Both the position numbers and the translations under genes were made by a program. Under the pieces are notes generated by a model that saw only the letters and a list, made by a program, of their open reading frames with translations, did no database searches and was not told the DNA's origin. Positions 13,092-22,046 of a stretch of 23,015 nucleotides of DNA are shown piece by piece. The stretch comes from JAGGZI01 sp964399605. GTDB taxonomy: Archaea; Aenigmatarchaeota; Aenigmatarchaeia; PWEA01; JAGHBM01. The stretch spans positions 1 to 23,015 of the forward strand of contig CAYNRH010000007.1 in the NCBI GenBank assembly GCA_964399605.1. The letters are read 5' to 3'. Position 1 is the first letter of the stretch, and each line of letters begins with the position of its first letter.

Positions 13092-14624
13092 ATGGTTAAA
13101 GTTCTTGAAAAAACTGAAAGCATATGCCCAGAATGTTTGAAAGAAGGGAATATAAACAAAATCAAGGCAGAAGTAATTGAAGAAGACGGGAAAGTATATC
13201 TCACAAAAAAATGCAAAAAACATGGCCCTTTTAAATCTATCATTTTCAGCGATGTAAAACTTTACCATAAATGGATGAAGTATAAAGTTGATGGTGACGG
13301 AGTATCAAACATTGAAATAAAAAGTTGGCTGTCACCCCTGGAAAAACTTTACCCCAAACATCTTTCTCAAAGTGTTTTAACCAACATCATGCTAACCAAC
13401 AGGTGCAACCTGAGATGCAGTTACTGCTTTATGAATGCAGGAGCATCGGGATATGTTTATGAACCTTCTATGGAAGAACTTAAAAAACTCATGAAGCAGG
13501 CAAGAGACGAAAAACCAGTTGCCTCAAAAGCCATACAGCTGACAGGTGGAGAACCAACCATAAGGGAAGACCTCATAGACATCATAAAGATGGCAAAGGA
13601 GCTTGGTTTTGTTCATGTTCAGTTGAACACAAATGGAATAAAACTTTCAGAAAGCGTTGAATACTGTAAAAAAATCAAAGAAGCCGGAGTCAATACAATT
13701 TATATGAGTTTTGACGGTATGACAAAGAAAACAAACCCGTGGATAGAACAAAACAAGAAAGCAATTGAAAACTTAAGGAAAGCCGAGTTAAGAAGTGTTG
13801 TACTGGTCCCGGTTGTAACGAAAACAAACATAGGCGAAATCAGTGATATAATAAAGTATGCCATAGAGAACATAGACGTTGTGAGGGGGGTTAACTTCCA
13901 GCCAATTGCATTTGCAGGAAGGCTTGAAAAGGTAAACCAGGACTACATAAAGAAGTTCAGGGTTGACTATGCGGAAATGTTTAAGTCTTTGGAAAAGGGG
14001 TTGAACAGGGCAATAACCGAAGATGATTTCTACCCAGTGCCGTTTGTTTATCCAATTTCCAAACTTGTTGAAACACTTAAGAATGAAAAGCAGGTTGAGT
14101 TTACAGCGAACCCAATGTGTGGTGGAGCAACTTATGTCTTCATAGAAGATGGGAAGATTACACCAATTACCAGGTTCATAGATGTTGAAGAGTTTATGAA
14201 GTTCATAGACAAATTATCAAAAACTTCGGGACCACTTAAAAAAGCAAGGATAATCGCTTCCTTCATAAAAAATGCAAACAAATACATAGACAAGAAAAAG
14301 GCTCCAAAAGGATTGAACATCACGAACATACTGTTAAATGCGTTGTCCAAAGGCGACTATGGCTCCCTTGGAGAGTTCCACAAAAAGTGCTTATACATAG
14401 GAACGATGTGGTTCCAAGACCCATGGAATTTGAATATAGAAAGACTGAAGAGGTGCGTCATACACTACACAACTTTTGAGGGAATAATACCATTCTGCGC
14501 ATACAATGGAATGGGCATTGGCGAAGAGATCAGGAAGAAGCATTCCATTCCTATAAAAGAATGGGAAAAGAGAGTTGGAAGAAGCATGAGGGACGACCTC
14601 TGGAAAGGCGGACCAATAAGCTGA
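13092..14624 (+). CDS. radical SAM protein of the Tes/MJ0619 group
   Basis: 510 residues. The radical SAM cluster motif is C105-NLR-C109-SY-C112 (TNRCNLRCSYCFMNAG), followed by QLTGGEPTIREDL and the LNTNGI strand. An extra Cys pair near the start (SICPECLKEG, C12 and C15) and later cysteines (NPMCGGATYVF, KKCLYIGTMWFQDP, KRCVIHYTTFEGIIPFCAY) match the multi-cluster architecture of COG1964 proteins such as MJ0619 and tetraether synthase Tes, which joins two archaeol chains into a membrane-spanning tetraether lipid. Length and motif order agree, but this group also contains members with other functions, so tetraether synthesis is a hypothesis. The start at 13092 is preferred to 13077, because GGGGTG 5 bases upstream serves it. 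The gene ends five bases before the assembly gap. Confidence 0.85.
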   Translation: MVKVLEKTESICPECLKEGNINKIKAEVIEEDGKVYLTKKCKKHGPFKSIIFSDVKLYHKWMKYKVDGDGVSNIEIKSWLSPLEKLYPKHLSQSVLTNIMLTNRCNLRCSYCFMNAGASGYVYEPSMEELKKLMKQARDEKPVASKAIQLTGGEPTIREDLIDIIKMAKELGFVHVQLNTNGIKLSESVEYCKKIKEAGVNTIYMSFDGMTKKTNPWIEQNKKAIENLRKAELRSVVLVPVVTKTNIGEISDIIKYAIENIDVVRGVNFQPIAFAGRLEKVNQDYIKKFRVDYAEMFKSLEKGLNRAITEDDFYPVPFVYPISKLVETLKNEKQVEFTANPMCGGATYVFIEDGKITPITRFIDVEEFMKFIDKLSKTSGPLKKARIIASFIKNANKYIDKKKAPKGLNITNILLNALSKGDYGSLGEFHKKCLYIGTMWFQDPWNLNIERLKRCVIHYTTFEGIIPFCAYNGMGIGEEIRKKHSIPIKEWEKRVGRSMRDDLWKGGPIS

Positions 14625-14629
14625 ACCTA

Positions 14630-14729
14630 NNNNNNNNNNNNNNNNNNNNNNNNNNNNNNNNNNNNNNNNNNNNNNNNNNNNNNNNNNNNNNNNNNNNNNN
14701 NNNNNNNNNNNNNNNNNNNNNNNNNNNNN
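14630..14729. other. assembly gap of 100 Ns
   Basis: Exactly 100 undetermined bases, the usual scaffold placeholder. The true distance between the radical SAM gene and FEN1 is unknown; gene order across it is provisional. Confidence 0.98.
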
Positions 14730-14821
14730 GCTAAAGGAGTAAATGAACAGGGTTCTGAAGTAAACATTTTCTTCTAGAATACCTTTATTAACTATTTTTT
14801 TCTTTTATTTATTGATTAGTT

Positions 14822-15859
14822 ATGGGTGTAAACATATCTGAGCTTGTGGGAGACTGCAAGGAGAAGCTGGAAATAAAGGATTTGACTGGCCGAAAAATAG
14901 CAATAGATGCCTTCAATGTGCTTTATCAGTTCATTTCTAATATAAGGCAACCTGATGGCACTCCATTAAAGGATTCCAAGGGAAGAATAACATCTCATTT
15001 AACCGGACTTTTTTACAGGACAGCAAAACTCATAGAATCTGGAATAAAGCCCTGCTTTGTCTTTGACGGCAAACCTCCAAAATTTAAGGAAAAAACAAAC
15101 ATTGAAAGGATGAACAGAAGAGAAGAAGCGCGTAAAAAATACAAAGAAGCCCTTGAAAGAGGCGATATTGAAGAAGCAAGGAAATGGGCCCAGCAGGGAG
15201 TAAAAGTGGATGAAGATATTGTTAAAGATTCTAAAGAGCTTTTAGAAGCCATGGGAATTCCTTATGTACAGGCCCCTTCAGAGGGGGAAGCGCAGGCAGC
15301 CTTTATGGTTAAAAACGGCGAGGTTTGGGCATCAGCATCCCAGGACTTTGATTCCCTGCTGTTTGGTGCACCAATCCTCCTGAGAAACATAACTATCACG
15401 GGAAGAAAGAAAGTATCAGGAAAAGAGGCATATATAGAAATAAAGCCGGAACTCATAAGACTTGACAACGTGTTAAAAAAACTGGGAATAAGCCATAGTT
15501 TGTTAATTGTTTTAGGTATTTGTATAGGTACAGACTATAACCCTGGTGGTTTGAGTGGAATAGGTCCAAAAAGGGCTTTAGAAATGATTAAAAAGGAAGG
15601 GGATGCCTCTGTTTTGCTTAAAAAGTTAAAAGAGGATTGGAAGTTTGATGCATCACCTGAAGAAATTTTTGATTTCTTCAAGAATCCGCCCATAACAAAG
15701 GATTACTCCCTTAAATGGAACCCGCCAAACGAAGAAAAATTAAGAAAAATACTATGCGACGAGCACGATTTTTCCGAGGAAAGAATAAAAAACACAATAA
15801 ACAAACTAAGGGAAAATAAGGGAACACAAAGCAGACTGGACAGCTGGATTAAAAAATAG
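14822..15859 (+). CDS. fen: flap endonuclease 1
   Basis: 345-residue FEN1/XPG-family nuclease that removes 5' flaps during Okazaki-fragment maturation and repair. The metal-binding acids are all visible: D29 (IAIDAFN), D82 (CFVFDGKPP), E154 and E156 (APSEGEAQAA), D175 and D177 (ASQDFDSLLFG) and D238 (GTDYNPGG, with the helix-hairpin-helix SGIGPKRAL after it). The C-terminus ends QSRLDSWIKK (336-345), a PCNA-interacting peptide of the Q-x-x-L-x-x-W-I type. MGV is the usual archaeal start; in related proteins the initiator Met is removed and Gly2 contacts DNA. Its last 11 bases overlap the end of the pyrophosphatase gene on the opposite strand. Confidence 0.97.
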   Translation: MGVNISELVGDCKEKLEIKDLTGRKIAIDAFNVLYQFISNIRQPDGTPLKDSKGRITSHLTGLFYRTAKLIESGIKPCFVFDGKPPKFKEKTNIERMNRREEARKKYKEALERGDIEEARKWAQQGVKVDEDIVKDSKELLEAMGIPYVQAPSEGEAQAAFMVKNGEVWASASQDFDSLLFGAPILLRNITITGRKKVSGKEAYIEIKPELIRLDNVLKKLGISHSLLIVLGICIGTDYNPGGLSGIGPKRALEMIKKEGDASVLLKKLKEDWKFDASPEEIFDFFKNPPITKDYSLKWNPPNEEKLRKILCDEHDFSEERIKNTINKLRENKGTQSRLDSWIKK

Positions 15860-17846
15860 CTAAAAACAGGGGCGCAAAAAGCAGGGAAATCATTGCCATG
15901 AGTTTTATCAATATGTTCAAAGAAGGTCCTGATGTATCCTTAAAGGGATCACCAACCGTGTCGCCTACAACTGCAGCCTTATGTGCATCACTCCCCTTTC
16001 CTCCGAAATGTCCTTCCTCTATGTACTTCTTTGCATTATCCCATGCTCCTCCAGCGTTAGCCATGAAAACTGCCAAAAGGAACCCTGTTGCCGTTGCTCC
16101 TATGAGCATTCCTCCAAGAGCTGCAGGGCCAAGAACAAATCCCATCAACAATGGGGATATTATTGCCAGGAGCCCGGGAACAAGCATTTCCTTGAGCGCG
16201 TGATGAGTGCTTATTGAGACGCATTTCGCATAATCTGGCTTATTTTTACCCTTTAAGAGGTTTAATTTCTTGAACTGCCTCCTCACTTCTTCAACTATTT
16301 TCTCTGCTGTCCTTCCAACAGCTCCCATTGTCATTGAAGAAAAGAAAAACGGGAGCATAGAACCAATGAGCAATCCTACAAGCACCTTGGGGCTTAAAAG
16401 GGTTACAGCAGAAGAATCAAGTCCAACTGCTTTTGTATAAGCAGAAATCAAAGCTAAAGACGTTAAAGCAGCTGAACCTATTGCAAATCCCTTTCCAGTG
16501 GCTGCGGTAGTATTTCCCAAAGCATCAAGGGCATCTGTCCTCATTCTTGTTTTTTTGGAAAGTCCACCCATCTCTGCCATTCCCCCGGCATTATCAGCCA
16601 CGGGTCCATATGCATCCGTTGACAAAGTTATTCCAAGGGTAGAAAGCATGCCTACGGCAGCTATTGCTATTCCAAACAGGCTTGCAAGATAGTAAGAAAC
16701 CAGGATAGCCCCGGAAACTGCCAGAACCGGTATTACTGTTGATTTCATGCCAACAGATATGCCTGCTATTATCGTTGTTCCAGCACCCGTCTTTGAAGAT
16801 TCTGCAATGAATCTGGTTTCCCCATAGTTCTCAGAAGTGAAGTACTCTGTAGTGTATCCTATTATAATTCCAGCAGCCAAACCCGATAAAACTGAAAGAA
16901 AGATATTAAACCCTTCCGGGATGAAATATGTTATAACAAATGACAACACAACCACAATAATAGCTGCTGAAAAGACACCTCTCCGCAAAGCCCAAAGAAG
17001 CTTTGATATTAAAACTTTTTCACCTGTTCTGACAAAAAGTGTTCCAATGAGAGATGATATTATACCTGCTCCTGCTATCGCTATGGTGATCAGAATTCCA
17101 TCCATACCAAGCATAGCGTAACCTAAAGCCATTGCTGCTATTATTGAGCCTACATAAGACTCAAAAAGGTCGGCACCCATACCAGCAACATCTCCCACAT
17201 TATCGCCTACATTATCAGCTATTACCGCCGGGTTTCTTGGATCATCCTCAGGAATTCCTGCTTCAACCTTGCCAACCAAATCTGCGCCAACATCAGCGCC
17301 CTTGGTGTATATCCCACCACCAACCCTTGCAAAGAGAGCTATGCTTGAAGCACCAAAGCCAAAACCAACTATAAGTTCAACAGCCTTTTCAATTCCAAGA
17401 AAATTCTGTAAAAGCAAGAAAACTAAAATCAAGCCAACCAAGCCTAATCCAACTACACCCATTCCCATAACAGAGCCTGATGAAAAGGCTATTCTCAAAG
17501 CCTTGTTCAAACTCTTCTCTGCTGCCTCGGCTGTCCTCGCATTGGCGCTCGTAGCTATCTTCATGCCAAAATATCCTGCAAAGGCTGAGAGGGCCGCGCC
17601 TACAATAAAAACCAAACTTGTCCATGGGCTTATGAAAATTCCAAGAATAATTGCCATTACAACAACAAAAACAGCAACTATCTTATATTCACTTTTGAGA
17701 TATGCATCTGCGCCTTCCTTAACAGCCAGATTTATTTTTTTTATTTTCTCTTTTGATATCTTTATCCTCGTTATCCTTAAAGCTATGAAAAGAGAATATA
17801 GAAGCGCCAAAACCCCTGCTAAAATACCAAAAATTATCCAGTCCAC
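15849..17846 (-). CDS. hppA: membrane-bound ion-translocating pyrophosphatase, K+-dependent type
   Basis: 665 residues, a complete membrane pyrophosphatase with about 16 helices. It couples PPi hydrolysis to H+ or Na+ export. Family signatures: DVGADLVGKVEAGIPEDDPRNPA followed by IADNVGDNVGDVAGMGADLFESY, DAYGPVADNAGGMAEM, and near the end DNAKKYIEEGH with VVGDTVGDPFKDTSGPS. At the K+-switch position the motif is GNTTAA (Ala448), the form of K+-dependent enzymes; K+-independent pumps have Lys there. Whether H+ or Na+ is moved cannot be decided safely by eye. The start is GTG at 17846 with GGTG five bases upstream; using PPi energy fits an organism with limited respiration (inference). Confidence 0.96.
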   Translation of the reverse strand: MDWIIFGILAGVLALLYSLFIALRITRIKISKEKIKKINLAVKEGADAYLKSEYKIVAVFVVVMAIILGIFISPWTSLVFIVGAALSAFAGYFGMKIATSANARTAEAAEKSLNKALRIAFSSGSVMGMGVVGLGLVGLILVFLLLQNFLGIEKAVELIVGFGFGASSIALFARVGGGIYTKGADVGADLVGKVEAGIPEDDPRNPAVIADNVGDNVGDVAGMGADLFESYVGSIIAAMALGYAMLGMDGILITIAIAGAGIISSLIGTLFVRTGEKVLISKLLWALRRGVFSAAIIVVVLSFVITYFIPEGFNIFLSVLSGLAAGIIIGYTTEYFTSENYGETRFIAESSKTGAGTTIIAGISVGMKSTVIPVLAVSGAILVSYYLASLFGIAIAAVGMLSTLGITLSTDAYGPVADNAGGMAEMGGLSKKTRMRTDALDALGNTTAATGKGFAIGSAALTSLALISAYTKAVGLDSSAVTLLSPKVLVGLLIGSMLPFFFSSMTMGAVGRTAEKIVEEVRRQFKKLNLLKGKNKPDYAKCVSISTHHALKEMLVPGLLAIISPLLMGFVLGPAALGGMLIGATATGFLLAVFMANAGGAWDNAKKYIEEGHFGGKGSDAHKAAVVGDTVGDPFKDTSGPSLNILIKLMAMISLLFAPLFLAIF

Positions 17847-17862
17847 AAATTCACCTTTTTAA

Positions 17863-18018
17863 AATAGAGGAATAGTATTTATAAAATTTATCTTCTCTTC
17901 CTAAAAGAAAATATGAGAAATACTATAAAGGATAACGAATACCACCATGATTCCAATTAGTTTATAATCAGAGACAATTAAACATAATTTTTATATATTT
18001 GACTTATTAATTTTTCTT
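17863..18018. promoter_or_regulatory. divergent promoter region with TATA box at 17990
   Basis: TTTATATA (17990-17997) lies about 25 bases before the ATG at 18019. On the other side, near 17876-17884, the AT-rich stretch AATACTATT (minus) and ATAAATACT may serve hppA. No gene is seen here. Confidence 0.4.
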
Positions 18019-18288
18019 ATGGAAACTATATTTGTTTTTCTTGCTGGGTTTCTTGGCGGAATAATTCGCGGACTCATCGGCATAGCCAAGAAAGTCAGAA
18101 GTGCGCAAAAGAAAACCAAAATAAGAAAGGACTATATTATTCTGACACTCCTAACCTCCGGCGGCCTCGGCCTTTTGGTTGGCCTCTTTGTTGATGACTT
18201 GAAGCTGGCGCTCCTCGCAGGATACGCTGGCACAGACTTTATTGAGAGCATTTTCAAAATAAAAATGAGGAAAGAAAAATGGGACTGA
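18019..18288 (+). CDS. small two-helix membrane protein
   Basis: 89 residues. Two hydrophobic segments (about 3-24, Gly-rich: FVFLAGFLGGIIRGLIGIA; and about 43-70: ILTLLTSGGLGLLVGLF then LALLAGYAGTDFIESIF) are separated by a strongly basic loop (KKVRSAQKKTKIRKD). Both helices have small-residue G-x-x-x-G spacings that favour tight packing. I do not know the family; similar small proteins occur widely in archaea. It has its own TATA box and its stop lies one base from the end of the convergent frameshifted ATPase. Confidence 0.65.
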   Translation: METIFVFLAGFLGGIIRGLIGIAKKVRSAQKKTKIRKDYIILTLLTSGGLGLLVGLFVDDLKLALLAGYAGTDFIESIFKIKMRKEKWD

Positions 18289-18289
18289 A

Positions 18290-19556
18290 TCAAATATAAT
18301 AGACCGGAACAAAAGCAATTTTAGTTCCATTAAACTTGGTTTTGCCCCAAAAATCTTTTGTTAACACCAGAGCTCTTTTTGGCTCATAAGCAGATATAAA
18401 ACTTTTGAAACTTTTCGAAATCTTTGGTTTTTTAAAATTCATGTACTTTACTTCAACCGGCATCACTTCATCCCCTATGGTTAAAACAAAATCCATCTCA
18501 GCTTTTCCAAGCGTTCTCCAGTAGTTTAGCTTTCCAACGTCCCTTATCAACAACTGGTTTAAAACAAAATTTTCCACTATCTCACCTTTATCAACTCTGT
18601 TTTCCAAAGGATTAAAATTATTAATGGCGTAATTTCTTAATCCTAAATCAATAAAATAAATTTTTGGATTTTTTCTTAGCTCGGTTTTAATGTTCTTGTG
18701 AAACGGCTTTATTGTCTTTATTATAAATGTCTCCCCCAGAATTTCCAATATTCTAATTAATTCCTTGTAATATGTATCACAGGAAGAGGCAAGCTCATTA
18801 TATTTAGCCATTCCACCCAGTTGTGAGCTTAAGATGGAAACCAATTTTCTGAACTTGAAAATATCATGAACCTTTAACAATTCTATAATTTCTCTTGTTA
18901 TGTAAGTCTCGTAAATATTTTTTATTATAACCTTTTTTGTTTCAATATCACCTGCCTTGAAAACTTCTGGATAACCACCAAATATTACATACTCGTTAAA
19001 AAATTTCTGGAAGTCTTTTAAAAATATGTCATCCTTCATTTCAAAGTCCTTCCCTTCATAAATAAAATCTTTAACCATATCATTCCTTTCTTTATATATT
19101 CTTGCAATCCTTTCATCCCTTGCCTTTAAAGACTCTTCAAAAGAAAGCGGATAAAGATAAAAAGAAAACATCCTTCCAACAAGATATTTTGAAGTTTTGC
19201 TGGTCAGCTCCAGAGAAGATGAGCCGGTAATTATAAATTTTATATTTTCAAATTCATCGTACAGAAGCTTCAATTCCTTCCCACCATTCTCCACATATTG
19301 AAATTCATCGAGCAAGAAATAATACTTTTGACTTTCGTCGGAAATAAAACTCTTAATGAACTCTCTGGAACTTGCTGCAAATTTTTCCAGGTTTTCCCTG
19401 TCTTCAAATGTTATAAAAATTATCCTCTCTGGATTGACTTTTTTTCTTTTATCAGCCAATCCCTGAGCATAAAAAGCAACGTGGTTTTCCCCGATTGCCT
19501 TGGACCTTTTATTGCATAAATTTCTCTTCTATCTATCCATTTTTAAGCTTTTTCAT
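18290..19556 (-). pseudogene. AAA+ ATPase with DUF4143 (COG1373), broken by two single-base frameshifts
   Basis: The complete gene would encode 422 residues. Reading from the ATG at 19556 (GGGAG 3 bases upstream) gives MKKLK then a stop; adding one A in the A5 run at 19540-19544 continues as KWIDRREIYAIKGPRQSGKTTLL, a Walker A. This frame ends in turn; adding one A in the A7 run at 19439-19445 joins it to VNPERIIFITFEDRENLEKF and the rest. The downstream part (19459-18290) is intact: Walker B YYFLLDEFQY, sensor IITGSSS, then a DUF4143 C-terminus with a PD-(D/E)xK-like core (AEMDFVL ... VMPVEVKY). A protein started from the internal ATG at 19459 would lack Walker A. Both lesions are one-base losses in A-runs: sequencing error, decay or slippage-switching are all possible. 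Such ATPases are common in archaea, function unknown. Confidence 0.85.
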
Positions 19557-19671
19557 CAACTCCCTTTGAAAATATTTATCTTTCATAAGTCTATTATTAT
19601 TAAAGTTATTTAAATAATTATCGAATATTTATTGAAACTTATTTTTTATTTATATTATAATAAATTTAATT

Positions 19672-20181
19672 ATGAAACTTGAAGCAACTGTTCCAATAAT
19701 CTTGTTTATTATTTTTTTGCCATTGGCCAGCGCCCAGGATATGGCCGTGGGCATTTATGGAAACTGCCATAACTTTGACGTTAAAGTATCAACTAGGAAT
19801 TTTGAGCCGGGCTGCTATGACGTTAAGATAGACGTCGACACACCATCAGGCAAGGGCGAGGTTTATGATCCGAATAAAGGCTGGAAATCTTCCTACTATT
19901 ACATAAATGGCGATTACTGTGTTGAGGGAAATGCCTCAAAAACTTACAGGATAAGGACTAACTCTGATGGTGACTTCAAAGTACTTGTTAAGCTGAGGCT
20001 GAACACCACCACTTTGATATCAGACTATTACAACATCCATCAAGAATGCCCCGGCGAAAAAGAAATGCCTCCAGAATATTTTTTCCTAGTTGTACTTCTC
20101 ACCATACTGATAATACTAATCGGTGTGGTTGTTTATGTGAAGAATCCAGAGAAGAAAAAATCCAAGAAGAAATCCAGATAA
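19672..20181 (+). CDS. secreted, membrane-anchored small protein
   Basis: 169 residues of extracytoplasmic type. A signal peptide is clear (MKLEATVPIILFIIFLPLASAQ, cleavage likely after ASA), followed by a roughly 110-residue outer domain with four Cys (GNCHNF, PGCYDV, DYCVEG, QECPGE), which may form two disulfides, and by DTPSGKGEVYDPNKGWKS typical of immunoglobulin-like beta folds. A C-terminal transmembrane helix (FFLVVLLTILIILIGVVVYV, about 135-155) and a Lys-rich cytosolic end (KNPEKKKSKKKSR) anchor it. The family is unknown to me. The last 66 bases overlap the VanZ-like gene on the other strand. A TATA-like TTTATATTAT lies about 20 bases upstream of the ATG. Confidence 0.7.
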   Translation: MKLEATVPIILFIIFLPLASAQDMAVGIYGNCHNFDVKVSTRNFEPGCYDVKIDVDTPSGKGEVYDPNKGWKSSYYYINGDYCVEGNASKTYRIRTNSDGDFKVLVKLRLNTTTLISDYYNIHQECPGEKEMPPEYFFLVVLLTILIILIGVVVYVKNPEKKKSKKKSR

Positions 20182-20514
20182 GTTCAATGCAATGTCATAA
20201 AAATCAAATAATCTTCCTGGGATAAAAATCTGAATTATTTCTGTCAATATCCCGTAAGATAAACCAAGACTAAAGATTTTGTAATTTTTACCAAATGACT
20301 TCAAAATCAAAAAACCAAGAATAAAAAATTCAGAGAAATGTACGATGCCATTTAAATATGGAATTATCTCCAACTGTGAAGGCACCTTGGGAATTGTCAT
20401 TGTCACGAATATAACCAAAAACCAGACAAACAACACTCTCCTGTAATTAATAAAACCACCTACTATGTAAATCTTTAGAAAGACAAAAGTATTTAAAGCT
20501 CGGCGTAAATTCAA
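20116..20514 (-). CDS. VanZ-like membrane protein
   Basis: 132 residues with four hydrophobic helices. The VanZ-family marks are HFSEFFILGFLIL (about residues 59-71) and EIIQIFIPGRLFDFYDIALNLSG (about 93-115), with the family's conserved F-D-x-x-D and N-x-x-G. VanZ gives low-level teicoplanin resistance in enterococci, but archaeal homologues have no known function. The exact start is uncertain: the first 25 residues are basic and lie under the neighbouring divergent promoter, so translation could begin later, for example near RRVLFVW. Its 3' end overlaps the secreted-protein gene by 66 bases, which is unusually deep for two real convergent genes but both reading frames look genuine. Confidence 0.72.
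   Translation of the reverse strand: MNLRRALNTFVFLKIYIVGGFINYRRVLFVWFLVIFVTMTIPKVPSQLEIIPYLNGIVHFSEFFILGFLILKSFGKNYKIFSLGLSYGILTEIIQIFIPGRLFDFYDIALNLSGFLLGFFLLWILHINNHTD
20490..20497 (+). promoter_or_regulatory. TATA box for the gene at 20520
   Basis: TATTTAAA lies about 26 bases before the ATG, predicting a leaderless mRNA. Confidence 0.5.
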
Positions 20515-20519
20515 TATAG

Positions 20520-21107
20520 ATGCTGATAGGTGTAGACTTGGATGAAGTAATTTCAGACACTCTGCCCGCCTTAATCAAGTTTCACAACGAAAGGTATGGG
20601 ACTAACCTAAAAAAGGAAGATTTTTATTCATATAGGTTTGAAGATATCTGGGGTGGAACGAGAGAAGAAGCCATAAGAAAAGTTTTAGAATTCTATAAGA
20701 GCAAATACTACAACACTATAAAACCTGTTGAAGGCGCTTTAGAAGGAATTAAAAAACTGAGAGAAAAAAACGAACTAGTAGTGATAACATACAGACCCAC
20801 AGAGTTCAAAGAAATAACAGAGGAATGGCTGAAAAGATATTTTCCTGGGTGTTTCTCCAAAATATATTTCACGAATTTTTATTCGGTGAATGGAACAATA
20901 AAAAAGAAGTATGAAACCTGCCTTGAAATAGGGGTTGACCTTATGATAGATGACCTGCTCAACTGTTCTCTGGACTGTGCTTCAAGAAACATAAGAGTCC
21001 TCTTGTTTAACCAGCCCTGGAACCAGTGCAAAGAACTGCCAGCACTTGTAAAAAGAGTTTATTCCTGGAAAGAAATAATAGAAAATGTAAAACCTTTATC
21101 TATTTAA
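20520..21107 (+). CDS. HAD-superfamily 5'-nucleotidase-like protein (NT5C type)
   Basis: 195 residues. HAD motif I is GVDLDEV (D6, D8); the helical cap follows (KFHNERYGTNLKKEDFYSYRFEDIWG); motif II is VVITYRP (about 90-96), and motif IV is LMIDDLLNC (about 140-148). This arrangement, including the short cap with YGTxL...D, is that of the NT5C family of 5'(3')-deoxyribonucleotidases and related small HADs; it may act in nucleotide turnover, but phosphatase substrate cannot be read from sequence. The 3' end overlaps the end of the 2-hydroxyacid dehydrogenase gene by 8 bases in convergent direction. Confidence 0.82.
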   Translation: MLIGVDLDEVISDTLPALIKFHNERYGTNLKKEDFYSYRFEDIWGGTREEAIRKVLEFYKSKYYNTIKPVEGALEGIKKLREKNELVVITYRPTEFKEITEEWLKRYFPGCFSKIYFTNFYSVNGTIKKKYETCLEIGVDLMIDDLLNCSLDCASRNIRVLLFNQPWNQCKELPALVKRVYSWKEIIENVKPLSI

Positions 21108-22011
21108 AATAACCAACTATATCCTTAGCAATTTTTTCATCCATTGTTATTATTGCATCCCTAGAAACGCCTGCAGCATGTGGAGTCAGAATTATATTAT
21201 TCAGCTTAAATAACTCCTTGTTGTGTGTTGGTTCCTCTTTGAAAACATCCAATCCAGCGCCAGCAATTTTTTTGTTTTTTAATGCCTCTACTAAGGCATC
21301 TTCATCAACAATTTCTCCCCTTGATGTATTGATCAAAAATGATGTTGGCTTCATTAGATTCAATTCCTCTTTTCCTATCAAGTTTTTTGTTTTCTCAGAA
21401 AGCCTTATATGAATAGAGACGAAATCTGAATTTTTCAATAAATATTTCAACTCCACGAATTTAATATTCAAATCTTTATGTTTTCCCGGGTGGAATGTCC
21501 AGCATAAAACATTCATACCAAAGGATTTTGCTCTCTGAATAACTTCCTTAGCTACATACCCAGCTCCGATAATACCCAGAGTTTTTCCATATAGGTCAAC
21601 ACCAGAAATTCTGAACTTACCAAATTCCTCATTCCTTACACTTCTGTCCATATTCAAAATATTTTTTGCTAAACCCAACATCAAGGCAAGTGTATGTTCT
21701 GCAACAGAAACAGCATTTGAACCAACTATATCAAAAACCGCTATGTTTCTTTTTTCACACTCTTCTAAATCAATATTTTCTTTTCCAGCAAGAACTCCAA
21801 TAACCTTTAATTTTGAATTTTCAAGAACTTCCCTATCTATTTTTTCTCTGGCGCCAATTATTAGTCCATCGTATTCTTTTGATATTTTTTTGAGCTCGTT
21901 TTTATCCGGCCTTTCCCCAGTCATTCCAACTACTTCAAATTTTTCTTTTAGAATTTCTAAAGCATGAGAACCCTTTCCAAACGACTTAAACGGCACATAT
22001 AATTTCATCAT
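21100..22011 (-). CDS. D-isomer-specific 2-hydroxyacid dehydrogenase
   Basis: 303 residues (start ATG 22011 or the next codon at 22008). It belongs to the NAD(P)-dependent D-2-hydroxyacid dehydrogenase family (glyoxylate/hydroxypyruvate reductase, phosphoglycerate dehydrogenase and relatives). The Rossmann loop is LGIIGAGYVAKEV; the catalytic residues are Arg in NTSRGEIVDEDALVEAL, Glu in FKEEP and His in LTPHAAGVS. There is no C-terminal ACT domain, so it is the short form and not a typical serine-pathway PGDH with regulation. An in-frame extension to 22086 exists but would overlap the TATA box (TTTTTATATT, about 22034-22043) and the candidate RNA, so it is unlikely to be used. The substrate is unknown. 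Confidence 0.88.
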   Translation of the reverse strand: MMKLYVPFKSFGKGSHALEILKEKFEVVGMTGERPDKNELKKISKEYDGLIIGAREKIDREVLENSKLKVIGVLAGKENIDLEECEKRNIAVFDIVGSNAVSVAEHTLALMLGLAKNILNMDRSVRNEEFGKFRISGVDLYGKTLGIIGAGYVAKEVIQRAKSFGMNVLCWTFHPGKHKDLNIKFVELKYLLKNSDFVSIHIRLSEKTKNLIGKEELNLMKPTSFLINTSRGEIVDEDALVEALKNKKIAGAGLDVFKEEPTHNKELFKLNNIILTPHAAGVSRDAIITMDEKIAKDIVGYFK

Positions 22012-22046
22012 AAAAAGAATTGATACTGAAAGAATATAAAAATTAG

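Noticed and set aside
14730..14821. gene fragment just after the N gap
   Set aside because: Ninety-two AT-rich bases with no supported frame; only a weak TATA-like box for FEN1 can be guessed.
17269..17862. 197-codon plus-strand frame opposite the pyrophosphatase
   Set aside because: It is the antisense of a conserved gene, Ala/Pro/Thr-rich by reflection of that gene's codons, without promoter or family likeness.
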